DNA of 52,889 nt from Mesorhizobium sp. GTDB taxonomy: Bacteria; Pseudomonadota; Alphaproteobacteria; Rhizobiales; Rhizobiaceae. The notes beneath the pieces were generated by a model. It was given only the letters and a program-made list of their open reading frames with translations. It had not been told where the DNA came from and did no database searches. This document shows positions 35,816-44,591 of the stretch, one piece after another. The translations under genes were made by a program, and so were the position numbers. Every line of letters starts with the position of its first letter. Position 1 is the first letter of the stretch. The stretch covers positions 1-52,889 of the forward strand of contig SAQE01000042.1 in NCBI GenBank assembly GCA_004020545.1, read 5' to 3'.

Positions 35816-37189
35816 TCAATAGGCGTATTCCATGAATACCGGCTCGATCGAACCGCCCCAGCGCGTGTGGTAGGCCGACAGCATCTCCTCGGCGCTGGTG
35901 GTGCCGCGCGCCACCACCTCGTCGAGCGTGTTGAGGAACGAGGTCTCGTCATAGCCGTCGCGGTTCTTCTTGGCCCGGTTCTTCAGCCCCATGCGCGAGA
36001 TGGCAAGCACGTCGCGGGCGACGTCGCGCAAGGTGGCGTTGCGGAACGGCGCCGCAATGCCTTGCTCCGGCACCGCATTGCGCATCGCCAGCGCCTCCTG
36101 GTAGGTCCAGCTCGATGTCAGCGTCTCGGCGGCGTCCAGCGCCTGCTCGTCATAGAGCAGCCCGACCCAGAAAGCGGGCAGCGCGCAGATACGCCGCCAA
36201 GGTCCGCCGTCTGCGCCGCGCATTTCGAGGAAGCGCTTCAGCCGCACGTCCGGAAAAAGGGTCGACAGATGGTTGGCCCAGTCGCCCATCGTCGGTAGCC
36301 CGTCAGGCACTTCGCTGCGGGCGGCACCCGCCATGAACTGACGGAAGGTGTAGCGCGTCATGTCGTGATAATGACCGTCGCGGATGACGAAATACATCGG
36401 CACGCCGAGCGCCCATTCGACATAGTCGGCAAAGCCGAAATCGGGCGCGAAGCAGAATTCCAGCATGCCGGAACGCTGGTTGTCGGTATCGCGCCAGATG
36501 TCGCCGCGCCAGCTCTGCAGACCGTTCGGGTGGCTCTCGGTGAAAGGCGAATTGGCGAACAGCGCCGTCGACAGCGGCTGCAGCTTCAGCGACACCTGCA
36601 TTTTTCGCCGCATGTCGGTCTCGCTCTCGAAGTCGAGATTCACCTGGATCGTGCAGGTGCGGTACATCATGTCGAGGCCCTTCGATCCGACCTTCGGCAT
36701 GTAGCGGGTCATGATCTCGTAGCGCGACTTCGGCATTTTCGGCGTTTCGGCGAGCGACCATTTCGGGCTGCCGCCGAGACCAAGGAAGCGGATGCCGAGG
36801 GGCTCTGCGATCTCGCGCACCTGCGCCAGATGCGCGTTGCCCTCGCGGCAGGTCTGGTGGATCGACTCCAGCGGCGCGCCGGAAAGCTCGAACTGTCCGC
36901 CGGGCTCAAGCGAGATCGCGCCCTGGCCCGTCGGCTCGACCAGGCCGATGATGCGGCCGGCATCCATGATCGGATCCCAGCCGAGCTTGTGCTGCATGCC
37001 TTCGAGGATGGCGCGGATGCCGCGCTCGCCGCCATAGGGCACCGGCGCATTGCCGTCGACATAGAAGGGGAACTTCTCATGCTCGGTGCCGATACGCCAT
37101 TTGTCGCGTGGCTTGTTGCCCGCGGCCAGGTAGCCGACGAGTTCGTCGATGCCTTCGATGGGACTGGTATCGGTTGTGTCGCGCGCCAT
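35816..37189 (-). CDS. gshA: glutamate-cysteine ligase, alphaproteobacterial/plant type
   Basis: This 457-residue enzyme catalyses the first step of glutathione synthesis, joining glutamate and cysteine with ATP. Landmarks are GTEHEKFPFYVDGNAPVPYG near residue 37, ISLEPGGQFELSGAPLESIH, TCTIQVNLDFESETDMRRKM, and FCFAPDFGFADYVEWALGVP. The C-terminus is GGSIEPVFMEYAY. Length and motifs fit the GCS2 group found in rhizobia and plants, not E. coli GshA. It is preceded by rsmE in the same direction with a 105-base gap. Confidence 0.95.
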   Translation of the reverse strand: MARDTTDTSPIEGIDELVGYLAAGNKPRDKWRIGTEHEKFPFYVDGNAPVPYGGERGIRAILEGMQHKLGWDPIMDAGRIIGLVEPTGQGAISLEPGGQFELSGAPLESIHQTCREGNAHLAQVREIAEPLGIRFLGLGGSPKWSLAETPKMPKSRYEIMTRYMPKVGSKGLDMMYRTCTIQVNLDFESETDMRRKMQVSLKLQPLSTALFANSPFTESHPNGLQSWRGDIWRDTDNQRSGMLEFCFAPDFGFADYVEWALGVPMYFVIRDGHYHDMTRYTFRQFMAGAARSEVPDGLPTMGDWANHLSTLFPDVRLKRFLEMRGADGGPWRRICALPAFWVGLLYDEQALDAAETLTSSWTYQEALAMRNAVPEQGIAAPFRNATLRDVARDVLAISRMGLKNRAKKNRDGYDETSFLNTLDEVVARGTTSAEEMLSAYHTRWGGSIEPVFMEYAY

Positions 37190-37294
37190 GAAAAAGCCCT
37201 CCGCAGCGGTCGGTCGACCGCCGGGCGCTAGATGGACGAAATGTCAGTAGCCGATCAAGCGAAAAATCCTGAGCCACGGCTCAACTGGATTTGA

Positions 37295-38029
37295 TCACCA
37301 GTCGCCGATCGCAGCCTGGATCACCGCAAGCGCCGCCACCGCCGCCGTGTCGGCGCGCAGGATGCGCGGTCCGAGCGGGATGGCGGTGACGAAAGGCAGC
37401 GCCCTTAGCATCTTGCGTTCGTCATCGGAAAATCCGCCCTCCGGCCCGACCAGCAGCGCAAGTCTTTTCTCGCGTACCTTTTGCAGGGCCGGCAGCGGGT
37501 TGTTGGTCGAGGCATCCTCGTCGCAGAAGATCAGCCGCCGCTCCTTGTCCCAGCCGCCAAGCAACCGCTCCAGCTTCGCCGCCTCGCGCACCTCTGGCAC
37601 GGCCAGGATGCCGCATTGCTCGGCCGCTTCGACGACATTGGCGCGCAGCCGATCGATGCCGGGCTTTGCCACCTGTGTGTGCTGGGTTATGACCGGCTGG
37701 AGGATGCCGGCGCCCATCTCCACCGCCTTCTGCACCAGATAGTCGAGCCGGCCCTGTTTCAGTGGCGCGAAGCAATAGACGAGATCGGGCAGCGGCGGTT
37801 GCGGCCGCTGCAGGGAAAGCACCTTGAGCCGGACCGCTTTCTTGGATTTGGCGGCAATCGTCGCCGACCACTCGCCGTCGCGGCCGTTGAAAAGAAGAAC
37901 CTCCGCGCCTTCGTCGAGCCGCAGCACATGCGCGAGGTAATGGCTCTGCTGTTGTCCGGCATCGAATTCGAGGCCTGGTCCGAGATCGTCCGGCACGAAC
38001 AGCCGCTGCATTTTGTAGTTGGCGCGCAT
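37295..38029 (-). CDS. rsmE: 16S rRNA m3U1498 methyltransferase
   Basis: This protein of about 244 residues is a SPOUT-class methyltransferase that modifies U1498 of 16S rRNA. It has an N-terminal PUA-like domain ([10 protein letters not shown], then [20 protein letters not shown]). The C-terminal knot carries [17 protein letters not shown] and [19 protein letters not shown] chose the ATG at 38029 because the longer frame to 38284 overlaps the upstream gene and is not conserved-looking; the next Met six codons on (MQRLF) is also possible. It probably forms an operon with the Cys-motif protein gene upstream and gshA downstream. Confidence 0.93.
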   Translation of the reverse strand: MRANYKMQRLFVPDDLGPGLEFDAGQQQSHYLAHVLRLDEGAEVLLFNGRDGEWSATIAAKSKKAVRLKVLSLQRPQPPLPDLVYCFAPLKQGRLDYLVQKAVEMGAGILQPVITQHTQVAKPGIDRLRANVVEAAEQCGILAVPEVREAAKLERLLGGWDKERRLIFCDEDASTNNPLPALQKVREKRLALLVGPEGGFSDDERKMLRALPFVTAIPLGPRILRADTAAVAALAVIQAAIGDW

Positions 38030-38060
38030 GGCCGAGCAATGGGCGAGGCGCAGGTTGTCG

Positions 38061-38708
38061 TCAAGTATCGGCGGATGGGTGCCAGACCGGCGCGTAGCCT
38101 TGCCGCAGTACGGAAATGCTTGTGGCAGGCGTGAGCACCCGCAACGGTCGGTCGGTGAGGCGGTCGAATGAGACAGGATCGGCGTAGCCCGCGAAGGACC
38201 ATCTGAGTGCCTTGTCGCCGCGGAGCGCGTAGGCGATCTCACCCTCGGCCACGACTGCTCCATCCGGCAAACCAGCGAGTTCATCCGATGAGACGGCCGG
38301 CGGCCGGCCGCCAGAGGCCAGACGCTCCTTGTGCAGCCGCTTGTCGACCATCGGCGCGCGAGGTTCGGGAACGTCGAAAGCCTCGCCGAAACGGCCCACG
38401 AAATCTGTCGCCCGTTCGCGCCGGCAAAAGAAGCAGGGCCGGTGGCCGGCGGCCAATGCCGTCACCTCGTCGAGGAAGAACAGCTCGGTCCAGCCGGCTT
38501 TGCCGCCGGGCCTGTTGCGACCCATCGGCTCGCGCCGCACGCCGCGGCGCTGACAGACGCAGATGATCCAGGCTGGCAAGGCCCAGCGCTTCCTCAAAAG
38601 CGTCTTCGTCTCGGGATCATGGATGATGCCGCGATTGCCCATGAACAGGCCGCGCTCCGGCACGGCATGGATGGCGCCGAACGGATCGACCCGGTTCTGC
38701 AGTGGCAT
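38061..38708 (-). CDS. conserved hypothetical protein with CxxC motif
   Basis: This protein of about 215 residues starts [20 protein letters not shown], followed by [12 protein letters not shown] central [26 protein letters not shown] contains a CFFC pair that could bind metal or a thiol partner. I recognise the pattern as a family found across Rhizobiales but know no function. No signal peptide or helix is seen. It ends 31 bases before the rsmE start, same strand, so it is probably co-transcribed. A Met seven residues upstream (38729) is an alternative start. Confidence 0.75.
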   Translation of the reverse strand: MPLQNRVDPFGAIHAVPERGLFMGNRGIIHDPETKTLLRKRWALPAWIICVCQRRGVRREPMGRNRPGGKAGWTELFFLDEVTALAAGHRPCFFCRRERATDFVGRFGEAFDVPEPRAPMVDKRLHKERLASGGRPPAVSSDELAGLPDGAVVAEGEIAYALRGDKALRWSFAGYADPVSFDRLTDRPLRVLTPATSISVLRQGYAPVWHPSADT

Positions 38709-38793
38709 AGCTTTCTCTCCGGCACGCACCTTGGCTGAAATGCGGGCGGCATGATATCGCTGGCCCCAGCGATTTCATGTCAGCAGGATTCTC

Positions 38794-39492
38794 ATGCGGG
38801 TGCTGGTGGTCCAGAACTACGAAAACACCGGCCTCGGCCAGGTCGGCGCCGCACTTACGGAGGCCGGCGCCGAGCTCGACCTGCGGCGTCCTTATCAGGG
38901 TGACCCGCTGCCCCAGGATGCGGCCGGGCACGACGCGATGGTGGTGCTGGGCGGCGGGCAGAATGCGCTGGCCGACGACGACTACCCTTATTTTCCCGCT
39001 CTGCTCGAACTGACGCGCGAATTCGCCGGCAAGGATCGGTCGGTGCTCGGCATTTGCCTTGGCAGCCAACTCGTCGCCCGTGCCTTTGGCGCCGAGAACC
39101 ACATCGGCCGGGCGGTTGAGTTCGGCTGGTGCGGCGTGTCGCTGACCTCGGAAGCCAAGGCCGATCCCGTGCTCGGCGCGCTACCAGAAAAATTCCCGAT
39201 CTTCCAGTGGCACGACGACACGTTCGACCTCCCCGAAACCGCTGTCCGGCTCGCCCGCAACGAGGTCGCCACGAACCAGGCCTTCCGCCTCGGCCGGGCC
39301 GTCTACGGCTTCCAGTTCCACTTCGAGGCCGATACGCCGATGGTGCGCGACTGGAGCACGTCCTTCGCGGCAACGATTGCCGAGCGTAACCCCGACTGGG
39401 CCGGCAAGCTCGACGACGAGATGGCCCGCAACGGGCCCGATGCCGACGCCGCCGGCCTGGCGATCGCCCGCGCCTGGGTGGCGACGATCTAA
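38794..39492 (+). CDS. class I glutamine amidotransferase-like protein
   Basis: This 232-residue protein has the GATase1 fold. The nucleophile elbow is VLGICLGSQLVARAFGAE, with Cys at about residue 88. The oxyanion-side motif is VVLGGGQNALADDDYPYF. The catalytic His/Glu are in YGFQFHFEADTPMV. Stand-alone members act on gamma-glutamyl amides or related compounds (GMP synthase-like, PuuD-like), and the substrate cannot be read here. It is divergent from the CxxC protein gene and followed by a palindromic repeat. Confidence 0.88.
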   Translation: MRVLVVQNYENTGLGQVGAALTEAGAELDLRRPYQGDPLPQDAAGHDAMVVLGGGQNALADDDYPYFPALLELTREFAGKDRSVLGICLGSQLVARAFGAENHIGRAVEFGWCGVSLTSEAKADPVLGALPEKFPIFQWHDDTFDLPETAVRLARNEVATNQAFRLGRAVYGFQFHFEADTPMVRDWSTSFAATIAERNPDWAGKLDDEMARNGPDADAAGLAIARAWVATI

Positions 39493-39539
39493 CGCGTGTC
39501 GTCCAAAAGTGCGCAACGGTTTTGGGAAAACGACACGCG
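39493..39539. repeat. palindromic intergenic repeat
   Basis: CGCGTGTCGT and ACGACACGCG form a 10-bp inverted repeat around AAAAGTGCGCAACGGTTTTG. A partial relative is seen near 15745-15800 before aacS (GGTTTTGGGACAACGACGC). It may serve as the transcript end of the amidotransferase gene. Confidence 0.7.
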
Positions 39540-39836
39540 ACGCGCTTGAGTTATCTCACCGATCGTTTCGCCAAGCGTGACATAATTGGCACGCGACGGC
39601 AGTTCCGCCTGGGGAAAACCTGCTTCGTCCTTGGCCTGTGCGAGCTCGCCGTCCTAGAAGGCCCGCGCTCTGTATCGCCCGTGCAACCGCGATGAACCTT
39701 CTGTGTGATCCAAGCGACACACCGGCGATACAGAATCTGCCTAGAAGCGCGAAATCGTCGAAACATTGAGACGCATTTTATCGTTTCAACGCATTGGTAA
39801 CCGCCTCGTGCACAGATGCAGAAAGCTCAACCAGAG
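39540..39836. other. intergenic region with a spaced inverted repeat
   Basis: CTGTATCGCC (39670-39679) and GGCGATACAG (39724-39733) are perfectly inverted across 44 bases. No gene is seen here. It leads to a short secreted-peptide frame. Confidence 0.4.
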
Positions 39837-39977
39837 ATGACGTCCGTGAAAGCAGCGCTTTTGTCCTTTGTTATGCTGTCTGCCATCATCGTGTGCGGCC
39901 TCGGCATCTATGCCGCCGATGCAGCCAACAATCATCAGGCCGTCGACGGCTACGGCGTCACCGCCGCGCTTCGCTAA
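39837..39977 (+). CDS. short membrane or secreted peptide, 46 residues
   Basis: The frame reads MTSVKAALLSFVMLSAIIVC and continues GLGIYAADAANNHQAVDGYG, then VTAALR. The first half is a convincing export or anchor helix, with a possible cut after YAADA. A GTG three codons in is an alternative start. The ribosome site is weak (AACCAGAG), which lowers confidence. Short peptides of this form are often overlooked in rhizobial annotation. The function is unknown. Confidence 0.45.
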   Translation: MTSVKAALLSFVMLSAIIVCGLGIYAADAANNHQAVDGYGVTAALR

Positions 39978-40023
39978 AGCCTGATCCTTCCCGAGAAAGG
40001 GCAAGCTGATCCCACAGTCGGGA

Positions 40024-40800
40024 TCATGGCCAGAGAGCCTTTCCCTCGACCGTGACGATACGCTTGTCGCCGCCGTCGACGGCGAGTGCGCTCAGCATTC
40101 CCGACTGCCAGGCGAGCGTGTCGACATTGACGCGGTTGGCCATAACCTCGGCTTCCGGCACGGGCGTGTGCCCGTGCACGATCACCTTCGGGTAAAGGCC
40201 GGGGTGATCGTGGAAGGCGTCGCGGATCCAGATTAGGTCCTGCGGGCTCTGGCTTTCGAGCGCAACGCCGGGCCTGATGCCGGCATGACAGAAGAAGAAG
40301 TCGCCGAAGGTCACTGAAAAGGACAGCGAGCGCAGGAAGTCGACATGGGCTTGCGGCAAGGCTTCGACCAGTGCCGCGTGTCCATGCGCCAGCACCTCGT
40401 CCGGCCTGCCGAACCAGCTGCTGCCGGTCGAGAGCTTCACTCCGTATGACGCCGCGGTCTGGACGCCGCCATAGCGCATGAACAGGCCGTCCGGGTCGGG
40501 ACGGTCGAGAAAATCGAGGAAGCCGATGTCGTGATTTCCGGCGAGCATCAGGTTGCGCGGGTCGCGCTCTCTTGCCTCGATCAGGAAATCGATGACGCCT
40601 TTGGAATCCGGTCCGCGGTCGACATAGTCGCCGAGATGGATGATGCGCCAATCGGATGACGGTGCATATTCCAGCTCGCGTTCGATCCGGCGATGCATGG
40701 CGGCAAGCAGGTCATGCCGGCCATGCACGTCGCCGATCGCATAGAGCCGCATGCCGTCCGGCCCGCGCGCGTCGAGATAATGAATGCCGGTCTCAATCAA
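40024..40800 (-). CDS. calcineurin-type serine/threonine protein phosphatase
   Basis: This metallophosphoesterase of about 258 residues has all metal-ligand motifs: YAIGDVHGRHDLL, LGDYVDRGPDS, LAGNHDIGFLDFL, CHAGIRPG and IVHGHTP. The family (PrpA/ApaH-like) removes phosphate from proteins or cleaves Ap4A. The frame opens at TTG 40800, and an ATG at 40752 begins only four residues before the first metal motif. The longer start keeps DARGPDGMRLYAIGD, which looks like the family's usual leader. It lies 58 bases after the lldD stop, same strand, and could be read through from that operon. Confidence 0.88.
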   Translation of the reverse strand: MIETGIHYLDARGPDGMRLYAIGDVHGRHDLLAAMHRRIERELEYAPSSDWRIIHLGDYVDRGPDSKGVIDFLIEARERDPRNLMLAGNHDIGFLDFLDRPDPDGLFMRYGGVQTAASYGVKLSTGSSWFGRPDEVLAHGHAALVEALPQAHVDFLRSLSFSVTFGDFFFCHAGIRPGVALESQSPQDLIWIRDAFHDHPGLYPKVIVHGHTPVPEAEVMANRVNVDTLAWQSGMLSALAVDGGDKRIVTVEGKALWP

Positions 40801-40858
40801 GGCATGCGTCTTCCCGTGTCGTAATCACGGGAAACTAGCGCGGATCGGTGAACAGGCC

Positions 40859-41995
40859 CTAGCGTCGCAGCTGGTCCTTGCCCATGTCGGTTACCAAACG
40901 CTTACCGCAGAGCGCCAGCGTGATGTCCATCTCCTTGCGGATGATTTCGAGCGCCTTGGTGACGCCTTCCTTGCCCATGGCGCCGAGGCCGTAGAGGAAG
41001 GGCCGGCCGATATAGGTGCCCTTGGCGCCGAGGCAGAGCGCCTTGAGCACGTCCTGGCCAGAGCGGATGCCGCCGTCCATGTGAACCTCTATCCTGTCGC
41101 CGACCGCATCGGCGATCTCTTCCAGTACGGAGATCGACGACGCGGCGCCGTCGAGCTGCCGCCCGCCGTGATTGGAGACGATGATCGCGTCCGCACCGGT
41201 CTCGGCCGCCTTAAGCGCATCCTCCTTGTCGAGGATGCCCTTCAGGATCAGCTTGCCGCCCCAGCGCTCCTTGATCCAGGCGACATCCTTCCAGGAAAGC
41301 TGCGGGTCAAACTGTTCCGACGTCCAGGACGACAGCGAGGAAAGGTCTCCCACCCCCTTGGCGTGGCCGACGATGTTGCGGAAGGTCCGGCGCTGGGTGC
41401 CGGCCATGCCCATGCACCAGCGCGGGCGGATCGCCATGTCCAGCATGTTCTTCAACGTCAGCTTCGGCGGCGCCGACAGCCCATTGCGGATGTCCTTATG
41501 GCGCTGGCCCAGAATCTGCAGGTCGAGCGTCAGCACCAACGCCGAGCATTTCGCGGCCTTCGCCCTGTCGATCAGGTTGAAGACGAAATCCTTGTCGCGC
41601 ATCACATAGAGCTGGAACCAGAACGGCTTCTTGGTGACGGAGGCGACATCCTCGATCGAGCATATGCTCATCGTCGACAGCGTGAATGGCACGCCGAACG
41701 CCTCCGCCGCCTGCGCCGCCAGCATCTCGCCGTCGGCATGCTGCATGCCGGTCAGGCCGGTCGGGGCCAGCGCCACCGGCATCGACACCTTCTGGCCGAT
41801 CATCGTCGATTCCAGCGAGCGGTTGCTCATGTCGACCAGCACGCGCTGGCGGAACTTGATCTTGCCGAAATCCTCTTCGTTGGCCCGGTAGGTGCCCTCG
41901 GTCCAGGCGCCGGAATCGGCATAGTCGAAGAACATCTTCGGCACCTTGCGGCGCGCCAGGTCCTTGAGGTCGGCGATGGTGAGAATTTCGCTCAT
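40859..41995 (-). CDS. lldD: FMN-dependent L-lactate dehydrogenase
   Basis: This 378-residue alpha-hydroxyacid dehydrogenase oxidises L-lactate to pyruvate and passes electrons to the respiratory chain. Visible are FDYADSGAWTEGTYRANEED, the FMN site VALAPTGLTGMQHADGE, the active-site stretch DAIIVSNHGGRQLDGA with the catalytic His, and VHMDGGIRSGQDVLKAL with GTYIGRPFLYGL. No N-terminal cytochrome domain is present, as usual in bacteria. Its gene lies 23 bases after the GntR regulator gene, in one operon. Related glycolate or mandelate oxidases are less likely given the neighbour. Confidence 0.92.
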   Translation of the reverse strand: MSEILTIADLKDLARRKVPKMFFDYADSGAWTEGTYRANEEDFGKIKFRQRVLVDMSNRSLESTMIGQKVSMPVALAPTGLTGMQHADGEMLAAQAAEAFGVPFTLSTMSICSIEDVASVTKKPFWFQLYVMRDKDFVFNLIDRAKAAKCSALVLTLDLQILGQRHKDIRNGLSAPPKLTLKNMLDMAIRPRWCMGMAGTQRRTFRNIVGHAKGVGDLSSLSSWTSEQFDPQLSWKDVAWIKERWGGKLILKGILDKEDALKAAETGADAIIVSNHGGRQLDGAASSISVLEEIADAVGDRIEVHMDGGIRSGQDVLKALCLGAKGTYIGRPFLYGLGAMGKEGVTKALEIIRKEMDITLALCGKRLVTDMGKDQLRR

Positions 41996-42018
41996 GGTGA
42001 TCCCCGCTTGATCGATGC

Positions 42019-42822
42019 TTAGGAGCGTTTGCGTGTAGGTTCGATGTCGCCGGCTTCCGAGCGCTGCCTGAGCCTCAGCCGCGACACGCGCTGCCAGTCG
42101 CCGCTGCGCTCGGCTTCCGCCATCGAGCGCTCAACATAGGTGATGTGGTCCATCGCGGCCTTGCGCGCGGCGGCAGGGTCGGCAGCCTTGATCGCGGCGT
42201 GGATCGCCCGGTGCTGGTGAAGCAGCGCGTCGCGCGCCCCGGGCACGGTGAACACCAGGAGCCGGTTCTGGAACACGCCTTCGGAAAGCAGCCGGTAGCA
42301 GGAGCGCAGCGTGTGCAGCAGGATGATGTTATGCGCGCATTCGCAGACCGCGTGATGGAACTCGACGTCGATATCCGCCTCGTCGTCGAAATCGCCGGTC
42401 CGGTGCGCTTCGTCCATGCGCGCCATGATGCGGTCGAGCAGCGCCAGATCCTCGGGCGTTGCCCGCCGCGCCGCGTATTCGGCGGCCACCGCTTCGATCT
42501 CGCGCCGGTACTCCAGATAATCGGTCACCGCCTTGCGGTGCGTGGAGATGAGGTCGGTCACCGGCTTGGTGAAAAGCTGGCCGATGACGTCGGCGACATG
42601 GGTGCCGCCGCCCGGCCTGGTCGTCAGCAGCCCACGTCCCTCCAGCGCCTTCAGCGCATCGCGCAGGATCGGCCGCGACACGTCGAACTGGCGCGCCAGT
42701 TCGCGCTCGCCCGGCAGCCGATCGCCGGTGCGCAGCACGCCTTCCAGGATCAGGTTCTCGATCTGCTGCACCACCTCGTCGGCGGTGCGCGAATGCTCGA
42801 TCCTGGAGAAGATATCGCTCAA
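42019..42822 (-). CDS. lldR: GntR/FadR-family regulator, probable lactate regulator
   Basis: This 267-residue protein has an N-terminal winged HTH (residues 10-75; LRTGDRLPGERELARQFDVS, then RPILRDALKALEGRGLL). A C-terminal FCD all-helical effector domain (about 100-235) has the metal/ligand His residues in DVEFHHAVCECAHN and HRAIHAAI. FadR-type regulators beside lldD sense lactate. The protein ends with a basic tail. It is the first gene of the lldR-lldD operon, probably self-regulated. Upstream, AACTGG and CCAATT at 42877-42902 form a loose inverted pair that might be an operator. Confidence 0.85.
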   Translation of the reverse strand: MSDIFSRIEHSRTADEVVQQIENLILEGVLRTGDRLPGERELARQFDVSRPILRDALKALEGRGLLTTRPGGGTHVADVIGQLFTKPVTDLISTHRKAVTDYLEYRREIEAVAAEYAARRATPEDLALLDRIMARMDEAHRTGDFDDEADIDVEFHHAVCECAHNIILLHTLRSCYRLLSEGVFQNRLLVFTVPGARDALLHQHRAIHAAIKAADPAAARKAAMDHITYVERSMAEAERSGDWQRVSRLRLRQRSEAGDIEPTRKRS

Positions 42823-43029
42823 TGGGGGGCGCCTGGGAACGGGACGGATGTCGCGCAGATTAAAGCCACTGCCGCCAACTGGTCAAATTATTTATCCAAT
42901 TCGCCGGATCCGGTCGGCTCCGCGGCCGCGCCGTCCCATTCATGCCTGCTAAATTTGCTGTTTACGTGCAATGCTGATTGCCGCAAGAGGACGAGCTTGC
43001 ACGAAGGGCCGAAACAAGGGGGACCAGCC

Positions 43030-44352
43030 GTGTCGGACGAGACGTCCAACCTCGAATTCCAGCCGCGCGCCCAAGGCAGCGTCATGGGCTTTCCGGCGCA
43101 TGAGGGGCGGCCCGGCGCGTTGGGCGAGGTGCATGCCCGGCCGCATCCGCTGGTCGAGAAGCCGCGCGTGCTCATCCAGCTCTCCTTCATGACCGAGGGC
43201 GGCTGGTCGGTCGACCATGCCGTGCTGTCCGACCTGTCGCGGCGCTTGGGCATCGCGGCGCCCGAACGCCATGCCCGTCACCATGCCATGAAATGGGGCA
43301 AGGGCACGGTTCGCTGGGAGCGGCACACCGAATTCTCGACCTATCTCTGGGAAGGGCCGCTCGCCGAGAACGGTCGGGGCCAGGAGGATTCGCCCTTCGG
43401 CAACGCCTTCTCGCCGCCCGGAACCGTGATCTCCGGCATCCGGCTCGAAATCCGCAAGTGGACGCCGGCGAGCGAGAAGCTGATCGCCGGCTTCGACCCG
43501 ACCAGCCTCTGCTATTCGCTGGTCGAGCGGGGCGCGGCTGCCATCATCACCGACTTCCGCCAGGACGGCGATGGCCTGACCCGCATGCTGGTGCTCGACC
43601 GCGGCCTGACGCCGGCGAGCACTGGCGCCTTGTCGCAGCGGCTGATCGACATCGAGACCTACCGGACGCTTGCTATGCTTGGCCTGCCGCTGGCGCTGAC
43701 GCTGTCCGGCCGCGCCCGCCGCATCGAGGACCGGCTGGCCCAGACCACGCTGGAAATGAAGGCGGCCGAGACCCGCGATAGCCAGACGCTGCTCGCCGAC
43801 CTCACCGAGCTTGCCGCCGAGCTGGAGGCCGACGCCGCCTCCAGTCTCTACCGTTTCGGCGCCAGCCGCGCCTATGACGGTATCGTCAGCGAAAGGCTGG
43901 AGGCGCTGGAGGAGGAGCCGGTGCAAGGCTACGACACCTGGGCCGGCTTCCTGCAACGGCGCATGGCGCCAGCCATGCGCACCTGCCGCTCGGTGGAGGA
44001 GCGCCAGGCCAATCTGTCGCGAAAACTCACCCGCACCACCACGTTGCTGCGTACCTGGGTCGATGTCGATGTCGAGAAGCAGAACCGTGACCTGCTCGCC
44101 TCGATGAACAACCGTGCCCGGCTGCAATTGCGACTGCAGCAGACCGTCGAAGGCCTCTCGGTCGCTGCCGTGTCCTACTATGTCGTCGGCCTAATCGGCT
44201 ATCTCGCCAAAGGCGCCTCGATCTTCGGCCACACCTTCGCGCCGGAAGTCGTCACCGCGGCTTCCGTGCCGGTTGCAGTGCTGCTCGTTTGGTGGGCTGT
44301 GCGGCGTGTGCGACGCATGCACTCCGAGCCGGCAAAGCATCCCGGCGAATAG
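43030..44352 (+). CDS. DUF3422 membrane-anchored protein
   Basis: This protein of about 440 residues has a large soluble N-terminal part (PAHEGRPGALGEVHARPHPL, then HHAMKWGKGTVRWERHTEFS). A long helical section (RRIEDRLAQTTLEMKAAETR) follows, with Arg-rich coiled coils. Two C-terminal membrane helices end it (AAVSYYVVGLIGYLAKGASI; VVTAASVPVAVLLVWWAVRR). This is the DUF3422 layout, and the function is unknown. The start is taken as GTG 43030 because AAGGGGGA stands at good distance; ATG 43084 (MGFPAHEG) is the alternative. The much longer frame from 42145 overlaps lldR and is rejected. Divergent from lldR. Confidence 0.85.
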   Translation: MSDETSNLEFQPRAQGSVMGFPAHEGRPGALGEVHARPHPLVEKPRVLIQLSFMTEGGWSVDHAVLSDLSRRLGIAAPERHARHHAMKWGKGTVRWERHTEFSTYLWEGPLAENGRGQEDSPFGNAFSPPGTVISGIRLEIRKWTPASEKLIAGFDPTSLCYSLVERGAAAIITDFRQDGDGLTRMLVLDRGLTPASTGALSQRLIDIETYRTLAMLGLPLALTLSGRARRIEDRLAQTTLEMKAAETRDSQTLLADLTELAAELEADAASSLYRFGASRAYDGIVSERLEALEEEPVQGYDTWAGFLQRRMAPAMRTCRSVEERQANLSRKLTRTTTLLRTWVDVDVEKQNRDLLASMNNRARLQLRLQQTVEGLSVAAVSYYVVGLIGYLAKGASIFGHTFAPEVVTAASVPVAVLLVWWAVRRVRRMHSEPAKHPGE

Positions 44353-44364
44353 GCGCCGCTTTAC

Positions 44365-44470
44365 CCCTCCCCCTCGTGGGGAGGGTCGATCCGCGCAGCG
44401 GATCGGGGTGGGGGTGCTCGTAAAGCGCCTTCCTGCACCGACCCCCACCCCGCTCACTTCGTTCGCCAGC
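44365..44470. repeat. palindromic C/G-rich intergenic repeat
   Basis: CCTCCCCCTCGTGGGGAGG forms one hairpin. CGGGGTGGGGGT (44404-44415) and ACCCCCACCCCG (44441-44452) are inverted around a short spacer. A related element lies at 52125-52250 after tag. The rest of the gap to glcD shows only its GCGGAGGA ribosome site. Confidence 0.75.
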
Positions 44471-44591
44471 GGCAGATTGCCGCTGCGGAAGCTTGGGCCA
44501 CGCCCGTCGTCCCATTGCGACAAAAGCAGCGTTTGCAAGGAACTGCCCTAGCTGGTAAAAGATTTTGACCACTCGAGCGGAGGAAGTGCCG

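Noticed and set aside
42145-43029. 295-codon N-terminal extension of the DUF3422 frame
   Set aside because: It is antisense to lldR and lacks DUF3422 features; the GTG at 43030 has a good ribosome site.
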